64,000 nt of DNA, from positions 132,191,989 through 132,255,988 of the forward strand of contig CP136068.1 in NCBI GenBank assembly GCA_032622095.1. Reading direction: 5' to 3'. The notes beneath the pieces are model-generated. The model saw nothing but the letters and a program-made list of their open reading frames with translations, searched no databases and was not told the origin of the DNA. This stretch comes from Siphonodentalium dalli. Lineage: Eukaryota; Mollusca; Scaphopoda; Gadilida; Siphonodentaliidae. This document shows, piece by piece, positions 43,245 to 53,956 of the stretch. The translations under genes were made by a program, and so were the position numbers. How positions within the stretch are numbered: position 1 is the stretch's first letter; each line of letters opens with the position of its first letter.

Positions 43245-44006
43245 TATATAAACACCTCAAAAAAAGTAAGTCCCCCCTAAAATATAAGGTAATATTTTCT
43301 GAGATATTGGATCGATTTTTACGAAACTTTACGCAAATATTTAGTGGTATCTGAGACACAACCTGTGCGAGGCACCGTCCTGTGAGTTGTGATATGGCCG
43401 GCTGAGCACGAATTGAATGGAAGATGGGTGCTTTTCAAAAGTTGCAAAGCACTGACGCAGAGTGGGCAGTCACTCCATTGCTCCATTGTTCACAGAAGTT
43501 GTTAATGGCTGTAAATGTGGTCCAAAAGTGACACTGAGTCCACGATAACATGCGTGTCATCTTCGGGACACAGTATACCCGCTGCATGCCTAGGCCATTC
43601 AGTCTAACCACACTCCTTTGGAACGACACCTTTCAGAAGTTTCATGCCGTGAGCAACAGAGTTATTGAAATCAGTCTCTTTGAAGATATTTTTCAGTAAA
43701 CCATATTTCCCACCATGAAGGCTATTGAGGTACCAACAGATAAGGATGCTCCAAGCCCGTGGGAGATGCACAGCGAAATGACTATGATCACTCTACCTGT
43801 GTGTTTCAACTTTTGAAAATGCCCCATTTCCCATTCAATTCGTGCTCACTCAGCCATAGCTCACATCACAGCATAGTGCTTTGCACACATGATGTCTCTG
43901 GTACCACAAATCATTTGTGAAAAGTTTCATCAAAATCCATCCAATATCTCGTAAAATATTACCGAATGTGTTAGGGGGAACTTTCTTTTTTTGAGGTGTT
44001 TATATT
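43245..44006. mobile_element. TIR element AACACCTCAAAAAAAG, mariner-like target
   Basis: TATATAAACACCTCAAAAA at left faces TTTTTTTGAGGTGTTTATA at right. Imperfect pairing runs nearly 200 bp (GGTAATATTTT, GAGATATTGGAT, CACGAATTGAATGG, TTTTCAAAAGTTG). A TA at each edge would fit Tc1/mariner. The 350-bp core has short frames (one minus frame at 43435-43629 includes LSWTQCHFW) without a recognised transposase signature. Termini of this style occur in mariner-like elements of several invertebrates, from memory. Confidence 0.65.
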
Positions 44007-44160
44007 GTACGATAATGAATGCCCAAGTAATGTATGTATATTTGTCCACTATTTCAGATGAGGCTCTAACTATTGCGGTCCAATCAGAGTAAAACGATCA
44101 TTATTGTACAGGCTGTTTGCTAAAGACAGTCTGGGGCAACTCATATTTCTTGGGCATATA

Positions 44161-44383
44161 TATACAGTAATGCCCTAAGTAATCGACTCCTTAAACACAG
44201 CAGAATTATGGGTAACGTTTCAGGATTTAGTCGGAAATATAGCTTGTTGCCATTCATCGGAAAGCTCTCCCCGAGAGCTTTCCGATGAATGGCAACAAGC
44301 CATATTTCCGACTAAATCCTGAAAAGTTACCCATAATTCTGCTGTGTTTAAGGAGTCGATTACATAGGGCATTACTGTGTATA
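44161..44383. mobile_element. Near-perfect palindromic MITE, about 220 bp
   Basis: Each arm is about 108 bp, from TACAGTAATGCCCTAAGTAA through CGACTCCTTAA, AGCAGAATTATGGGTAAC and CAACAAGC-type sequence to GAAAGCTCTC at the centre. Only a handful of mismatches separate the arms. Half-copies lie at 38714-38850 and 5112-5145. Confidence 0.85.
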
Positions 44384-44538
44384 TACCCCCTAGGACATGG
44401 TACAAGTATGTGATGATGTGAACAGTTACGTGTCCAGATGATGCGTATGTCGTTATGTATGGTAATATAAATGTCTATCTCCAGTTCCACATATTAGTGG
44501 ACGGAGACAATAAAGAAATTGAATTGAATTGAATTGTC
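44384..44538 (+). mobile_element. LINE or SINE 3' end with AATTG tail
   Basis: About 130 bp ends with GGACGGAGACAATAAAGAAA then AATTGAATTGAATTGAATTG. An AATAAAG followed by a pentamer tail is usual at the 3' end of non-LTR retroposons. The 5' part is cut by, or lies beyond, the palindromic MITE. Confidence 0.6.
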
Positions 44539-44783
44539 GACCTATTCATTTAACTAGATATGGTGTTTGGCCCACGTCATGTTACTTAACTGTGTTAACA
44601 TCGGTTGCTAATTTCGCAACTTTCATTGGTGCACATACATGTAGAACTAGGTTTTATCGTCATGTGCATATAGTATGTCCACTTATTGATACATTGCACC
44701 CATTTATTTACATGGCAGCTTCTTTTGGCTTCTTAACCATATCGGACTAACTGCATGATGCTTGTCGTTATGTTGGGTACAAA

Positions 44784-45344
44784 ATTACCACCCCTGTCAA
44801 GCAGCGCCGGTAAAACATTACCACCCCTGTCAAGCAGCGCCGGTAAAACATTACCACCCCTGTCAAGCAGCGCCGGTAAAACATTACCACCCCTGTCAAG
44901 CAGCGCCGGTAGAACATTACCACCCCTGTCAAGCAGCGCCGGTAAAACATTACCACCCCTGTCAAGCAGCGCCGGTAGAACATTACCACCCCTGTCAAGC
45001 AGCGCCGGTAAAACATTACCACCCCTGTCAAGCAGCGCCGGTAGAACATTACCACCCCTGTCAAGCAGCGCCGGTAGAACATTACCACCCCTGTCAAGCA
45101 GCGCCGGTAAAACATTACCACCCCTGTCAAGCAGCGCCGGTAGAACATTACCACCCCTGTCAAGCAGCGCCGGTAAAACATTACCACCCCTGTCAAGCAG
45201 CGCCGGTAAAACATTACCACCCCTGTCAAGCAGCGCCGGTAGAACATTACCACCCCTGTCAAGCAGCGCCGGTAAAACATTACCACCCCTGTCAAGCAGC
45301 GCCGGTAAAACATTACCACCCCTGTCAAGCAGCGCCGGTAATAA
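44784..45344. repeat. 33-bp satellite, 17 copies
   Basis: The unit is TTACCACCCCTGTCAAGCAG then CGCCGGTAAAACA, 33 bp, 17 times head to tail. The only variation seen is A/G in TAAAAC or TAGAAC plus the last unit. Because 33 is a multiple of three, frames stay open on both strands (frames of 200-250 codons, 11-residue repeats such as LPALLDRGGNV); none has flanking coding support. It is GC-rich against its surroundings. Copy number is probably polymorphic. Confidence 0.95.
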
Positions 45345-45492
45345 CACGGCTCATCGTCAGTAAGGTCAGTTTTATAGAAGGGTGTTGTAAGTATCGGTGA
45401 CACCTCAAATGTAAAACCGGGCGCTCCGCGCTTTAGAATCAGATACCATGATACTGCCAATATAGTATGGTCGTGGTACGCGAAATGCTGGA

Positions 45493-45892
45493 TTAACCCT
45501 TTACCCAACAAACCGGCCAAAACCGGCCAAATAAAGCTTCAACAGCCTAAAATATCTTCGGTCTGTCTCAATAGAACCATACACATATGGATATCATTGG
45601 AACCGGCTCATTGACCACATTGTGATGGTTACAGTTATGCCCTGTGCCAATGCATTCTCTTATATATGCGAGTCGACCATAGGTCGCCTCGCATATATAA
45701 GAGAATGCATTGGCCTAAAACAAATCTTTTTTTAACACTTTTTACCAATTTTTCTTACATTCTTTAACAATTTTATAATTTTTAATGTGTTAAGCCAATG
45801 CATTCTCTTATATATGCGAGGCGACCTACGGTCGACTCGCATATATAAGAGAATGCATTGGTACAGGACCGTTCTGTTGGGTAAAGGGTTAA
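45493..45892. mobile_element. piggyBac-type MITE with two hairpins, copy 4
   Basis: TTAA at 45493-45496 and 45889-45892. Full plan as in copy 1; hairpins at about 45647-45715 and 45794-45862. It lies 150 bp after the 33-bp satellite. Confidence 0.9.
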
Positions 45893-46310
45893 CCCGGAAA
45901 AACACGCAGATGAGTCTTCAGTATAACATATCTAAAATCGTTTTGGGGAAACTTCATAATCCAAGATGGCGTCCAACTTGGTTGTCTATTTTACACCAGT
46001 TCTCGAAATACGATATATTGTGGCATTGGAATTACGCAGTTATACCAGTTTGTGTGATGTTAGAGTACAGGAGCGAATAGAGTGACAATAGCAAAAAATT
46101 AAATGGTTGTCAAAAGAGCTGCAGCTCCAAGACATGCCACGACGAAAGCAAAATATTGTATAACCACATAGGAGTGAAAATACGTATTGATATATACAAA
46201 AATGTTGTGAAATATCTTTAAAGGTACACAGATCATTAAAACAGATCCATCTGAATGATTTGTCAGTCACTTAAACGCAAGTCAAACCCACTGATTTACA
46301 TCTCTAAAAG
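45893..46310. other. Intergenic DNA, nothing recognised
   Basis: A phrase TTAAAGGTACACAGATCATT near 46218 resembles a TTAA-MITE start, but no partner end was found. Confidence 0.4.
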
Positions 46311-46760
46311 TTCGGGTTTTCTGCTTAAAATACATCCAAAAGTCGGTCAAAAATAATAATGTCGGGCATGCAACTCACGAAGTAATGTTTCACCATACAG
46401 TGTGTGGTCGTTTCATTCGACATGATGGTTAATTATTGAACGTAACGCTGTAACTGAAGTGCACACCCTTGCAGTATAAGTACTAGTTAAATTTCCTGAA
46501 TTTTCAGCACTCTCCGTGATAATAAACCATGCACGTCGGGCTTTATGCTTAGAATCTATCCAACGGTCGGGCCAAAATTAATAATTTCGGGCATGTAACT
46601 ACTCACGGAGTACTGTTTCGCCGCACGTTGCATGGCAGTTTCGGTTCGACATGATGATTAATTATTAAACTTAACGCAGAAACTGAAGTGTATACCTTTG
46701 CAGCATAAATACTAGTTACATTTCTGGAATATCCAATACTCTCTGTGATAACAAACCAGC
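46311..46760 (+). repeat. Two-copy tandem duplication, period about 225 bp
   Basis: Copy 1 (46311-46530) and copy 2 (46531-46760) share CGGGCATG(C/T)AACT, TTCGACATGATG, TTAATTATT, ACTGAAGTG, ACTAGTTA(A/C)ATTTC and GTGATAA. Divergence is moderate. Confidence 0.8.
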
Positions 46761-47182
46761 ACGTATGTCACAATAGATTAGCTACCCATCTTTCCAGATC
46801 AAAGAGACGGTACATAGGAATTATTTGGTTCAGCTTTTTTTCCGATAACAACTGCCATTTTGGACGTCATGTTGAATTGGGAATTTCCCTAATGCGGATT
46901 TTATATGTTGTTCAGTCCGCACATTTGGAGACCAAAACGGCTTCTTTGTCAATTACTTCAGGGTCTAACAGCCTAACGACCATACTCTGAACTTGCATAC
47001 AGCATATAATTCCTTATTCAAGAACGAAAGCCGCTAGCTGTACCAGCAACATAATTGCATAACGCCAGTGAACACAAGGCATATCTGTATGACATTCTTG
47101 CAGTGACAATTAAGCGTAAGGTTAGTCACTAAATGTCGAAATGTCCATGCAGTAGACCATTAGCACATCTGTTTATTGCCGT
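46761..47182. other. Intergenic DNA, nothing recognised
   Basis: The 81-codon frame at 46745-46990 has no recognised motif. Confidence 0.35.
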
Positions 47183-47988
47183 TTAAGGGTCAATCCACAC
47201 CGGGCGCGAGCGCGCGATTTTTACGGCCGTTTTCTGTCGTCCGTATAGCTGGTCAAAGCGCGCGATTTTTATATTCACACCGAAAGCGACTGGATCGCTT
47301 TGTCGCGCGCGATGGTTTGGGTAGATAATCGTTTGAGTTCATCATTTACAGACAGGTCACAAATACAATGTATATGAATATTTTAATAAAAATTTCCTAA
47401 ACATGTACATGTAAGAGTTTTTCAAACTCATTTAATTATCAAATATACTATGTCAAGTGAAATGGTGCACGTCCTTCCTAAATTCTCATAGCAATTGCGT
47501 TTAATTGAATTTCATTCTATAATTCCAGTTTGTGAGTTTTTTTTATCGGGGGGGGGGCAAATTGTGGGCAAAGTGACCTCACAAGCTTGGAATGGATTGG
47601 GACCAAAAATTAACCAGACGATCCTGTTATTACGTCGAGCTCTTGTCAGGCATTTTCCTCTTCTCATTTGTCCTTGCACTTCAGTTATCAGCATGTCGCT
47701 AAAGTCCTCCACCACCTTTGTTATCACGACGACGAATGAATGTGTCGCCTTCAAATATAGGAGTAATACGCGCGTATAAATATCCTATTTGATAGCGACC
47801 CAATTATGCCACTGGTTTGCCACAAAGCGAATAATCGACGAAGCATAAAATCACTGCTGTGATCGCCTCGTGGTCAGCGATTCAGTCGCTTGCGGTGTGA
47901 ATATAAAAATCGCGCGCTTTGAACTGTTACGGACGACAGAAAACGGCGTTATAATCGCGCGCTCGCGTCCGGTGTGGATTGACCTTAA
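47183..47988. mobile_element. 806-bp TIR element with CpG-rich ends
   Basis: TTAA at 47183-47186 and 47985-47988 flank GGGTCAATCCACACCGG and complement. About 110-bp arms carry CGCGCGATTTTTA, TCTGTCGTCCGTA-type sequence and GCGACTG(G/A)ATCGC. A G-tract lies near 47550. An 80-codon minus frame (47512-47754) in the core is unrecognised. The GCGCGCG arms stand out strongly from the AT-rich surroundings. GG-starting termini with 3-4-bp targets again suggest PIF/Harbinger or a TTAA superfamily; undecided. Confidence 0.8.
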
Positions 47989-48109
47989 AGCTGTAGGCGT
48001 CTGATTCAACGTGAGACCTCATTGATACCACAATGCGAGGCACGTATATGTAGTCATGCGTCCTACTGTATAGGCGCGGTGTGTATGTATATCACTGAGA
48101 AAAAAAGTT

Positions 48110-48310
48110 AGACACTATGACAGGCCTATTAGTTAAATGTTTGTCCACACAGTGACTAACTCAAATTAGTTATAATTTCGGAAATAATGAAATTTCATAA
48201 ATTCGGAAATTTAGTCATAATGAATATGATGTTGTTAGTCACAAAGACTAAAATTGACTTAGTCAAAATGACTAGGCATGGGTCAAAATGACTAAATATC
48301 TTAGTCATTG
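48110..48310. repeat. TTAGTCA / TGACTAA oligonucleotide-rich block
   Basis: About ten TGACTA or TAGTCA heptamer cores in both orientations within 200 bp, several in TCAAAATGACTA pairs. Same style as the TACACA/TGTGTA block at 37900-38245, with a different word. Confidence 0.7.
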
Positions 48311-49034
48311 GGAAGGTAAAAATATGACTTGGCGGAAATTATGTGTAAAAATAAGTTCAAAACTAAACCAGATGATATACCATAATTCTAGTTGAAACCA
48401 GGCAAATCTTTCAATCAATTCTAAAAAAAAACACAGATTTCAACACAGATATGTTGAGATGTATAACAATAGCGTGTGGTATAGGCCATATTAGTTGGTT
48501 GAGAAGCTATATTCCGGAAAGCCAACCGTCCATAGACTCTTATTTTACACGAGAATACATAACTTAGACGTGAATTGAAATATTATGACTCAGTTATTTC
48601 TTTCTGATGCTACATTAGCTTAGCCGAGTCTGTAAATAAACACATGTGGATATATTCATAGTATTCATATCAAACTTGAAACTGACCTAATGTACGTCCA
48701 TACATTTATGTGATATATATATATATGCGCCAGTTCTTGGTGTGCGATGCTTCGATTCGGTGTCTGCGTGGGGTACATTTTTGAACCTCATGGAAAGTTC
48801 CCCATCTCGATTCATCGCCGTCAACGAATGACGCATCAGTAGCACGAAATCGATAATAACCCATCTCTACTCCAATATTAGTCATTAATCGTCTGCGCCA
48901 TCTTGTACTTTAGGATGTTCTGTATATATGTTGGGTTATCTTTATTTGTCATTTTGTTTTTGTTCACCTTTTGTATTTATTATATCAACTCTTCATAATA
49001 TGGAGGATAAATAAAGATATATATTAAACATCTA
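48311..49034. other. AT-rich intergenic DNA, nothing recognised
   Basis: A short TATATATATATA run near 48715. No gene was recognised. Confidence 0.4.
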
Positions 49035-49985
49035 TTAACCCTTCCATGACGGGAGCTGCGCTGACATTAAATACCCTATGGCAATGCATTCTCTTATATA
49101 TGTGAGTCGACCATAGGTCGCCTCGCATATATGTGACCCGCCATATCAAATCCAGTCGGAACTTCGGAAGTCGGGATTTTTTTTACCCTGTGCCAATGCA
49201 TTCTCTTATATATGTGAGTCGACCATAGGTCGCCTCGCATACATAAGAGAATGCATTGGCCTAACCATTTTTTATCATTTTTTTTAAATAAATGTTTCTG
49301 ACAATTTTTAGGACATAAAATAAAAAACATCCATTACCGTGCATATATAGAAGCATATATAGAAGCATATATAAGAGTGTCGTCTGCTCATGTTTGTCTG
49401 GGGCTCTGTATGGGTGAAATTATAAAATTGTTAAAGAATACAAGAAAAAATTATTAAAATTGTAAAAAATTGTTAGGCCAATGCATTCTCTTATATATGC
49501 GAGGCGACCTATGGTCGACTCGCATATATAAGAGAATGCATTGGCACAGGGTAAAAAAAATCCCGACTTACGACTGGATTTGATATTGCGGGTCACATAT
49601 AAGATAATGCATTGTATTGGCCTAACATTTTTTTTCATCATTTTTTATCAATTTACATTCTTTAATAACTTTTATAATTTTTTATCCTTTTTTCTTACAT
49701 TCTTTAAAAAAAATTAAATTTGTTTATAATTTGTTCTTACACTTACAGAATGTTTATCGTTTTGCTTATATTCTTTTAACAATTTTATCATTTTTATCAT
49801 TTTTTTCTTACATTCTTTAACAATTTTTATCATTTTTCCCATTTTTTATTTTATTATTTTTTATAATTTTTTCTTACATTCTTTAACAATTTTTCCATTT
49901 TACTTATATTCTTTAACAATTATAAAAAATAATACAAAATTTGTTAGGCCAATGCATTCTCTTATATATGCGAGGCGACCTATTT
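49035..49985. mobile_element. Nested hairpin-module complex
   Basis: Starts TTAACCCTTCCATGACGGGA at 49035, a TTAA-CCC start distinct from the piggyBac-type MITE. A hairpin module begins at 49083 and is interrupted at about 49132 by an inner element (next entry); its continuation CATATAAGATAATGCATT appears at 49603-49620. From 49625 to 49940 the T-rich spacer phrase CTTACATTCTTTAACAATTT is amplified about five times. Another half-module ends the block at 49948-49982. No closing right TIR for the outer element was identified. Confidence 0.6.
49133..49602. mobile_element. TIR element TGACCCGC carrying two hairpin modules
   Basis: TGACCCGCCATATCAAATCC, GTCGGGATTTTTTTTACCC at left faces its near complement at 49545-49602. 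Directly inside each TIR lies a 69-bp hairpin module (49192-49260 and 49473-49541) essentially identical to those in the piggyBac-type MITEs, preceded by CCCTGTGCCAATGC as there. The TIRs themselves are unrelated to CCCTTTACCC. Confidence 0.75.
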
Positions 49986-50524
49986 CAAAACAAAAACTTA
50001 CATCATTAGTACACATGTGGTTCATATTACGCTGGCGTACATTGTCATAGTATTATTAAAACATTTCTCATCTGTATCAACTGATCATGATAAGAATTTC
50101 TAACAAATAATTGTTATCCATATGCAGATATTTTACACGAGCTCCTTAATTACGAATAAAGTAAATGTATGGTAATATTATATTATCACACGAGGCTTAA
50201 AGCGAACCTAGCCGGTTCACGAGGGCACTGTGTCGATCTAATTCCAGCCTTAGCACGATCGCTATATTTATATCACAATATGAAATTTAAGACATGATAT
50301 GTCATCTGTGTCTCATTTAATGTAATTTAGAACTCGGTGATGATTTCCATGTAATTTTATAATGGCCTGCACTACACTACTTTGCGAGAGATATATAATG
50401 CCCTACTTCTACCGAAAACCGAATATTAATAAACTGAATGAACTATTCAGCTCGGGAAAGGGGAAGGGAACACAAAATATTTCACTGTTCACTAAAAGGT
50501 TATGCCATTATTTAGGCTCTCCTG
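49986..50524. other. Intergenic DNA, nothing recognised
   Basis: AT-rich, no recognised feature before the GA microsatellite. Confidence 0.4.
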
Positions 50525-50575
50525 AGAGAGAGAGAGAGAGAGAGAGGGAGGGAGGGAGGGAGAGAGAGAGAGAGG

Positions 50576-50643
<68 letters not shown>
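50525..50643 (+). repeat. GA microsatellite
   Basis: GAGAGA with a few GAGGGAGG interruptions in the first half, then an uninterrupted run. Likely length-variable. The frame that reads ERERER across it is an artefact. Confidence 0.95.
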
Positions 50644-50646
<3 letters not shown>

Positions 50647-51370
50647 GTGAGAGTATAATGATATTTTAGGTTGCCGATTACCCGAATCTAGTGGGACGTG
50701 TACTTATCGGTTTATATATACTTAGAGCGATGGACGTGGCGATATACATGTGTGGGGCTTGAGGTGTCTCACACCAACTTATTCATCATATTCAACCGTT
50801 GGAACTTTCATGCCTGACAAAATATTAGTTAGACATTTCAGACCAGTAGGTTGAATATTTTCTGATAACTTGATATTCCAACCATTATTTAATGTGAACC
50901 TCCTCCCCAGTTGAGCAAAGTTTCCATCATTGCATTGGTTGTGTTTGGTTGAAATTGTCCAACTATTAACTAATTCGAAAATAGTAAATGACGGCTTAGT
51001 CTGGTGCAGTTGCACATTTACCTCCAGAATGGAGTCCCAACGAACGCAGACTGTCCATACACAAAATGCAACACAAAATTGCACACATTTCCAATTATAC
51101 ACGTATATAAATTATAAAAGGGAAAAAGTTCCTGTGCAGATGTTTCCTAAGAATGAATCTTGAGTTGCCCTGTACCGATATATGCAATCAACGTCGTTTT
51201 CGATACACCCCTGGGCGTATCGCGGTGTCAGATAACAATGCCAGTTTTATATAGCGATTAACCATTTACTTGCTTTTAAACATTGCAATATTACCCCAGT
51301 CATTTGTAGAAGCCAACCAATGGACCGACTGCAGGCGCTGCTCCAGTTTGATCAGAACATGTTCTGATAC
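50644..51370. other. Intergenic DNA; possible coding fragment unrecognised
   Basis: A minus frame (50779-51102) includes KPSFTIFELVNSWTIS and NNGWNIKLSENIQPTGLKC, which looks less random than average, but no family, start or splice context supports it. Confidence 0.3.
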
Positions 51371-52180
51371 TCAACAGCTATGACAAGCTGACTGGTTCTC
51401 GTTTACGCATGCTTGTTTCTTCTTCTTCTTCTTCTTTTTCTTTTTCTTCTTCTTCTTCTTCTTCTTCTTCTTCTTCTTCTTCTTCTGTGCATTTTTCTGT
51501 TTTCTTGCTTTTATATCTGAGTGTGTGGTGTTTTCTTCCTGGATAATGGCTGCCGCTGTTTCTTGGTTTTTGATACAGGCTTCGGTGCCGATGTCTGCCT
51601 TTGCTTTTGTTGCAGCCATTTCCCGCTGTGCCGATCTTGCTGCTTCACACACCTCCGCCACTGAGACAGCGGGGCTACTGATGATGGTGTTGTTGTTGTT
51701 GCTGCTAGTAGAGATGGGGGACACCTGGTCTTTATAGAATTCCGGTCTCCGAGGTTGTAACATGTCCATCTCTACCTCGATGTCTGCGACAGGGACGTCC
51801 GGGGTGACATCGGTGTCCTTGTCTCCGCTGGCTCCAGATTCGACGGCATGTACCTCCGGGATGACTTCGGCGTCCCTGTTAGCTGGTGTAATGTCGACGA
51901 CGTCTGGATCAGCTGCCAAGTGGGGGGGGGCTGGGCGTCTCTCAGCTTGCCCCAGTTTCGACTTGGTCCTTCTCTCGGCGTCCCTTCTTCTCGAGGGGGT
52001 CTTCCTCCTCCGCTTCCTCTTCTGGTTGCCGAGATCTCCATACCAGATGGTAGGTCGCTGGTGGATTCCAGCTTCCGAGTTACCGCCAACAGAGGGTACT
52101 GCTGGATCAATCTGGTAGTCCACAGACAGATGCACACATGCGTTGTGCGATGCCGACACAGTACGAGCGACCTTGCTCAA
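51371..52180 (-). CDS. Unrecognised coding-like ORF with basic segment and lysine run
   Basis: The longest non-repeat frame in the window, about 265 codons, in a clearly GC-richer stretch. Order: an N-terminal region, a basic block (KRKRRRKTPSRRRDAERR) near residue 55-70, a proline/alanine region, an acidic stretch (ADPDVVDITPANRDAEVIPE and VADIEVEMD), an Asn run, an Ala-rich helical segment (EAARSAQREMAATKAKAD), and a lysine run from the microsatellite. There is no in-frame ATG before residue 130 or so; the frame opens after a TGA near 52187. An upstream exon would be needed, possibly joining at an acceptor-like GTGGACTACCAG near 52100. A related segment lies at 53453-53956. A basic-acidic, low-complexity build could be an ORF1/gag-like retroelement protein or a host nuclear protein. 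Function unknown. Confidence 0.35.
   Translation of the reverse strand: MSKVARTVSASHNACVHLSVDYQIDPAVPSVGGNSEAGIHQRPTIWYGDLGNQKRKRRRKTPSRRRDAERRTKSKLGQAERRPAPPHLAADPDVVDITPANRDAEVIPEVHAVESGASGDKDTDVTPDVPVADIEVEMDMLQPRRPEFYKDQVSPISTSSNNNNTIISSPAVSVAEVCEAARSAQREMAATKAKADIGTEACIKNQETAAAIIQEENTTHSDIKARKQKNAQKKKKKKKKKKKKKKKKKKKKKKKQACVNENQSACHSC
51414..51487 (-). repeat. CTT/GAA microsatellite inside the reading frame
   Basis: (TTC)n on the plus strand, (GAA/AAG)n on the minus, reading as a run of about 25 lysines near the end of the minus-strand ORF. Confidence 0.9.
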
Positions 52181-53452
52181 GGGTCACAACTTGGCGCGGG
52201 ATTTTTCAGTGTTCAGAATACATTGCCATATTTTTTGTTAGATATGGACTTTGTGTTTGTTGAATTTGGGTTATAAAAACTAGATTTTATAAACCTCTAT
52301 AAATTTCACATTTATTATTTCTAACATAATCCACCATGAATTATACTCTTAAAATGTCGCATCAATGGGTTTGGTTGCTTTGGACATAATTCTTTATTTT
52401 GACACCATCAAATGTGTGTTGAAAGTGGGTTAGCAAAGTCCTTAACATGAGTCCGCTAGCGACATGAGTTGCTATGGTGATGATTACACGGCTACATCCC
52501 TCACATTGGCGTTAATGCAGCCCTTCTATATTTACTTGCATACGTTGACGTGCGATTGATGTATTGTTTTATGCCAACGGTAGTCTCAGTCTGTGATAAC
52601 TTTGTCTAGTATAGTCAAAGCATAAGAACCAATGTCGCGTAGACATTTGGCAAACAAATATTTCATTTGGCAAACATTTGGTAAAGTAACATTTGGGCCA
52701 GCCTAGACCATGGTCACGGGGATTTATGGACATTAAGAGTAACCTTAACAGTAATATTCTCACATTCAGTTATAACATTGGCACGGTATATTATTCATTT
52801 AGAGAGGTGTTCATGCAATAAAGCAGACGACTGAACGAAAACAGATAGCGGCCAGTGGATAAGTCGCAACTTCTTTGCCCATATTAATATATTTCTACGA
52901 CTTATAGATCGGTAAGTCAATGAGGGTAATATTTTCAGCAGAATTGTTCGGAATAACGGCGACCGCATGCAGGTAAGCCGACAAGACAGGGAATCTTCAA
53001 TTTCAAGTTCAAAATATGCCGCCTCAAACTAACTCCAACGTGATAAGATGATAATAAAATCCGGTATAAATAAATAGACACACCGGTCATCAATGTGTGT
53101 CTTTATTTTATTCCGTATCCCACATTTATTTTAAACAAATATTTATCAGAAAATATTTATTAGTATATTTACTCAACACCCATGAAAACTATAGTAGGTG
53201 ACGAACAACTGTAAACAACAGCCAATTCACAATCGGTGCGCTGTACGCTTTGGGTGAAGACATTTAATCCCCATGTTGAGTAAGTTAGACACTTTATACT
53301 GAAGAGTACATCACTATTAGCCCAAAGCTGTTTCATGCTTCGCGACAATGAGGCGACAAGTAAATTAACGACACCATTATCCTCAAACAACAGTAAGCCG
53401 AGTCTCAATTTAATATATTACTATAAATTATAGGATATTTTTGTATTTCTTC
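52181..53452. other. AT-rich DNA between two coding-like segments
   Basis: No exon or element was recognised. It ends in a polypyrimidine tract (TTTTTGTATTTCTTCAG) at 53437-53453. Confidence 0.4.
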
Positions 53453-53453
53453 A

Positions 53454-53956
53454 GACCCGCCGGCTGTTGATGTCACCACCACCAGCAGGAGCAGGGACGC
53501 CGAGGTCACTAGGACGTCCTCGCCGCTGTCTTCGATGTGGAGTTGACAACACCACCCAGCCAGTCTCCACCAGGGACGGAATCTACCACCCCCGTCCCTG
53601 TGACGCCGAGATACCCAGAGGGGCCGGCGTCGTCCACCGAAGATAAGGAAACAGTAACAACAGAATCCTTGATCCTAAAAAAGCTGGAAGACTTGCAGAA
53701 AAAAACTCGACCAAGGGCAGGAAGAGCAAGGTGGACTTTCTTCCCTGGTGAAGATCCCCCGATGATTTCCGAGGCCATTCGGTATGTTTCGGAAATACAC
53801 AATAATAACAAAAATTGCCGCTGTAGTTTTGAAATTGTTTCAACATTTCCTCGATACGTGTTTCACATTAAAGGAGATTGCACAGTACAATACATTAATA
53901 ACTATAATCCTCAATCCGATCAACCATCACAGAGAAAACGGAGTAATAGAGACTGA
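53454..53956 (+). pseudogene. Paralogous coding-like exon with frameshift
   Basis: After an acceptor-like TTTGTATTTCTTCAG the frame reads DPPAVDVTTTSRSRDAEVTR, parallel to DPDVVDITPANRDAEVIPE in the minus-strand ORF at 51371-52180. A shift near 53520 leads into FDVELTTPPSQ (parallel to ADIEVEMD), a Pro/Thr region, LKKLEDLQKKTRPRAGRARW and FFPGEDPPMISEAIRYVSE. GC content is raised to about 53800 and then drops, so the coding part likely ends there, near a possible donor GGTATGTTTCG at 53781. The last block recurs at 54475-54600. Related exons on opposite strands suggest an inverted duplication or two insertions of one family. Confidence 0.4.

Noticed and set aside
44733-45520. Four overlapping 200-250 codon frames on both strands
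   Set aside because: They are produced by the 33-bp satellite, whose length is a multiple of three; no flanking coding sequence or start context supports them.
48250-48300. Functional AP-1 enhancer at TGACTAA sites
   Set aside because: The motif is part of a word-rich repeat; no gene promoter lies near.
50362-50646. Glu-Arg repeat protein
   Set aside because: It reads through the GA microsatellite.
50779-51102. A coding exon with NNGWNIKLSENIQPTGLKC
   Set aside because: The peptide looks orderly, but there is no homologue in the window, no clear splice edges and no GC rise; left as unproven.
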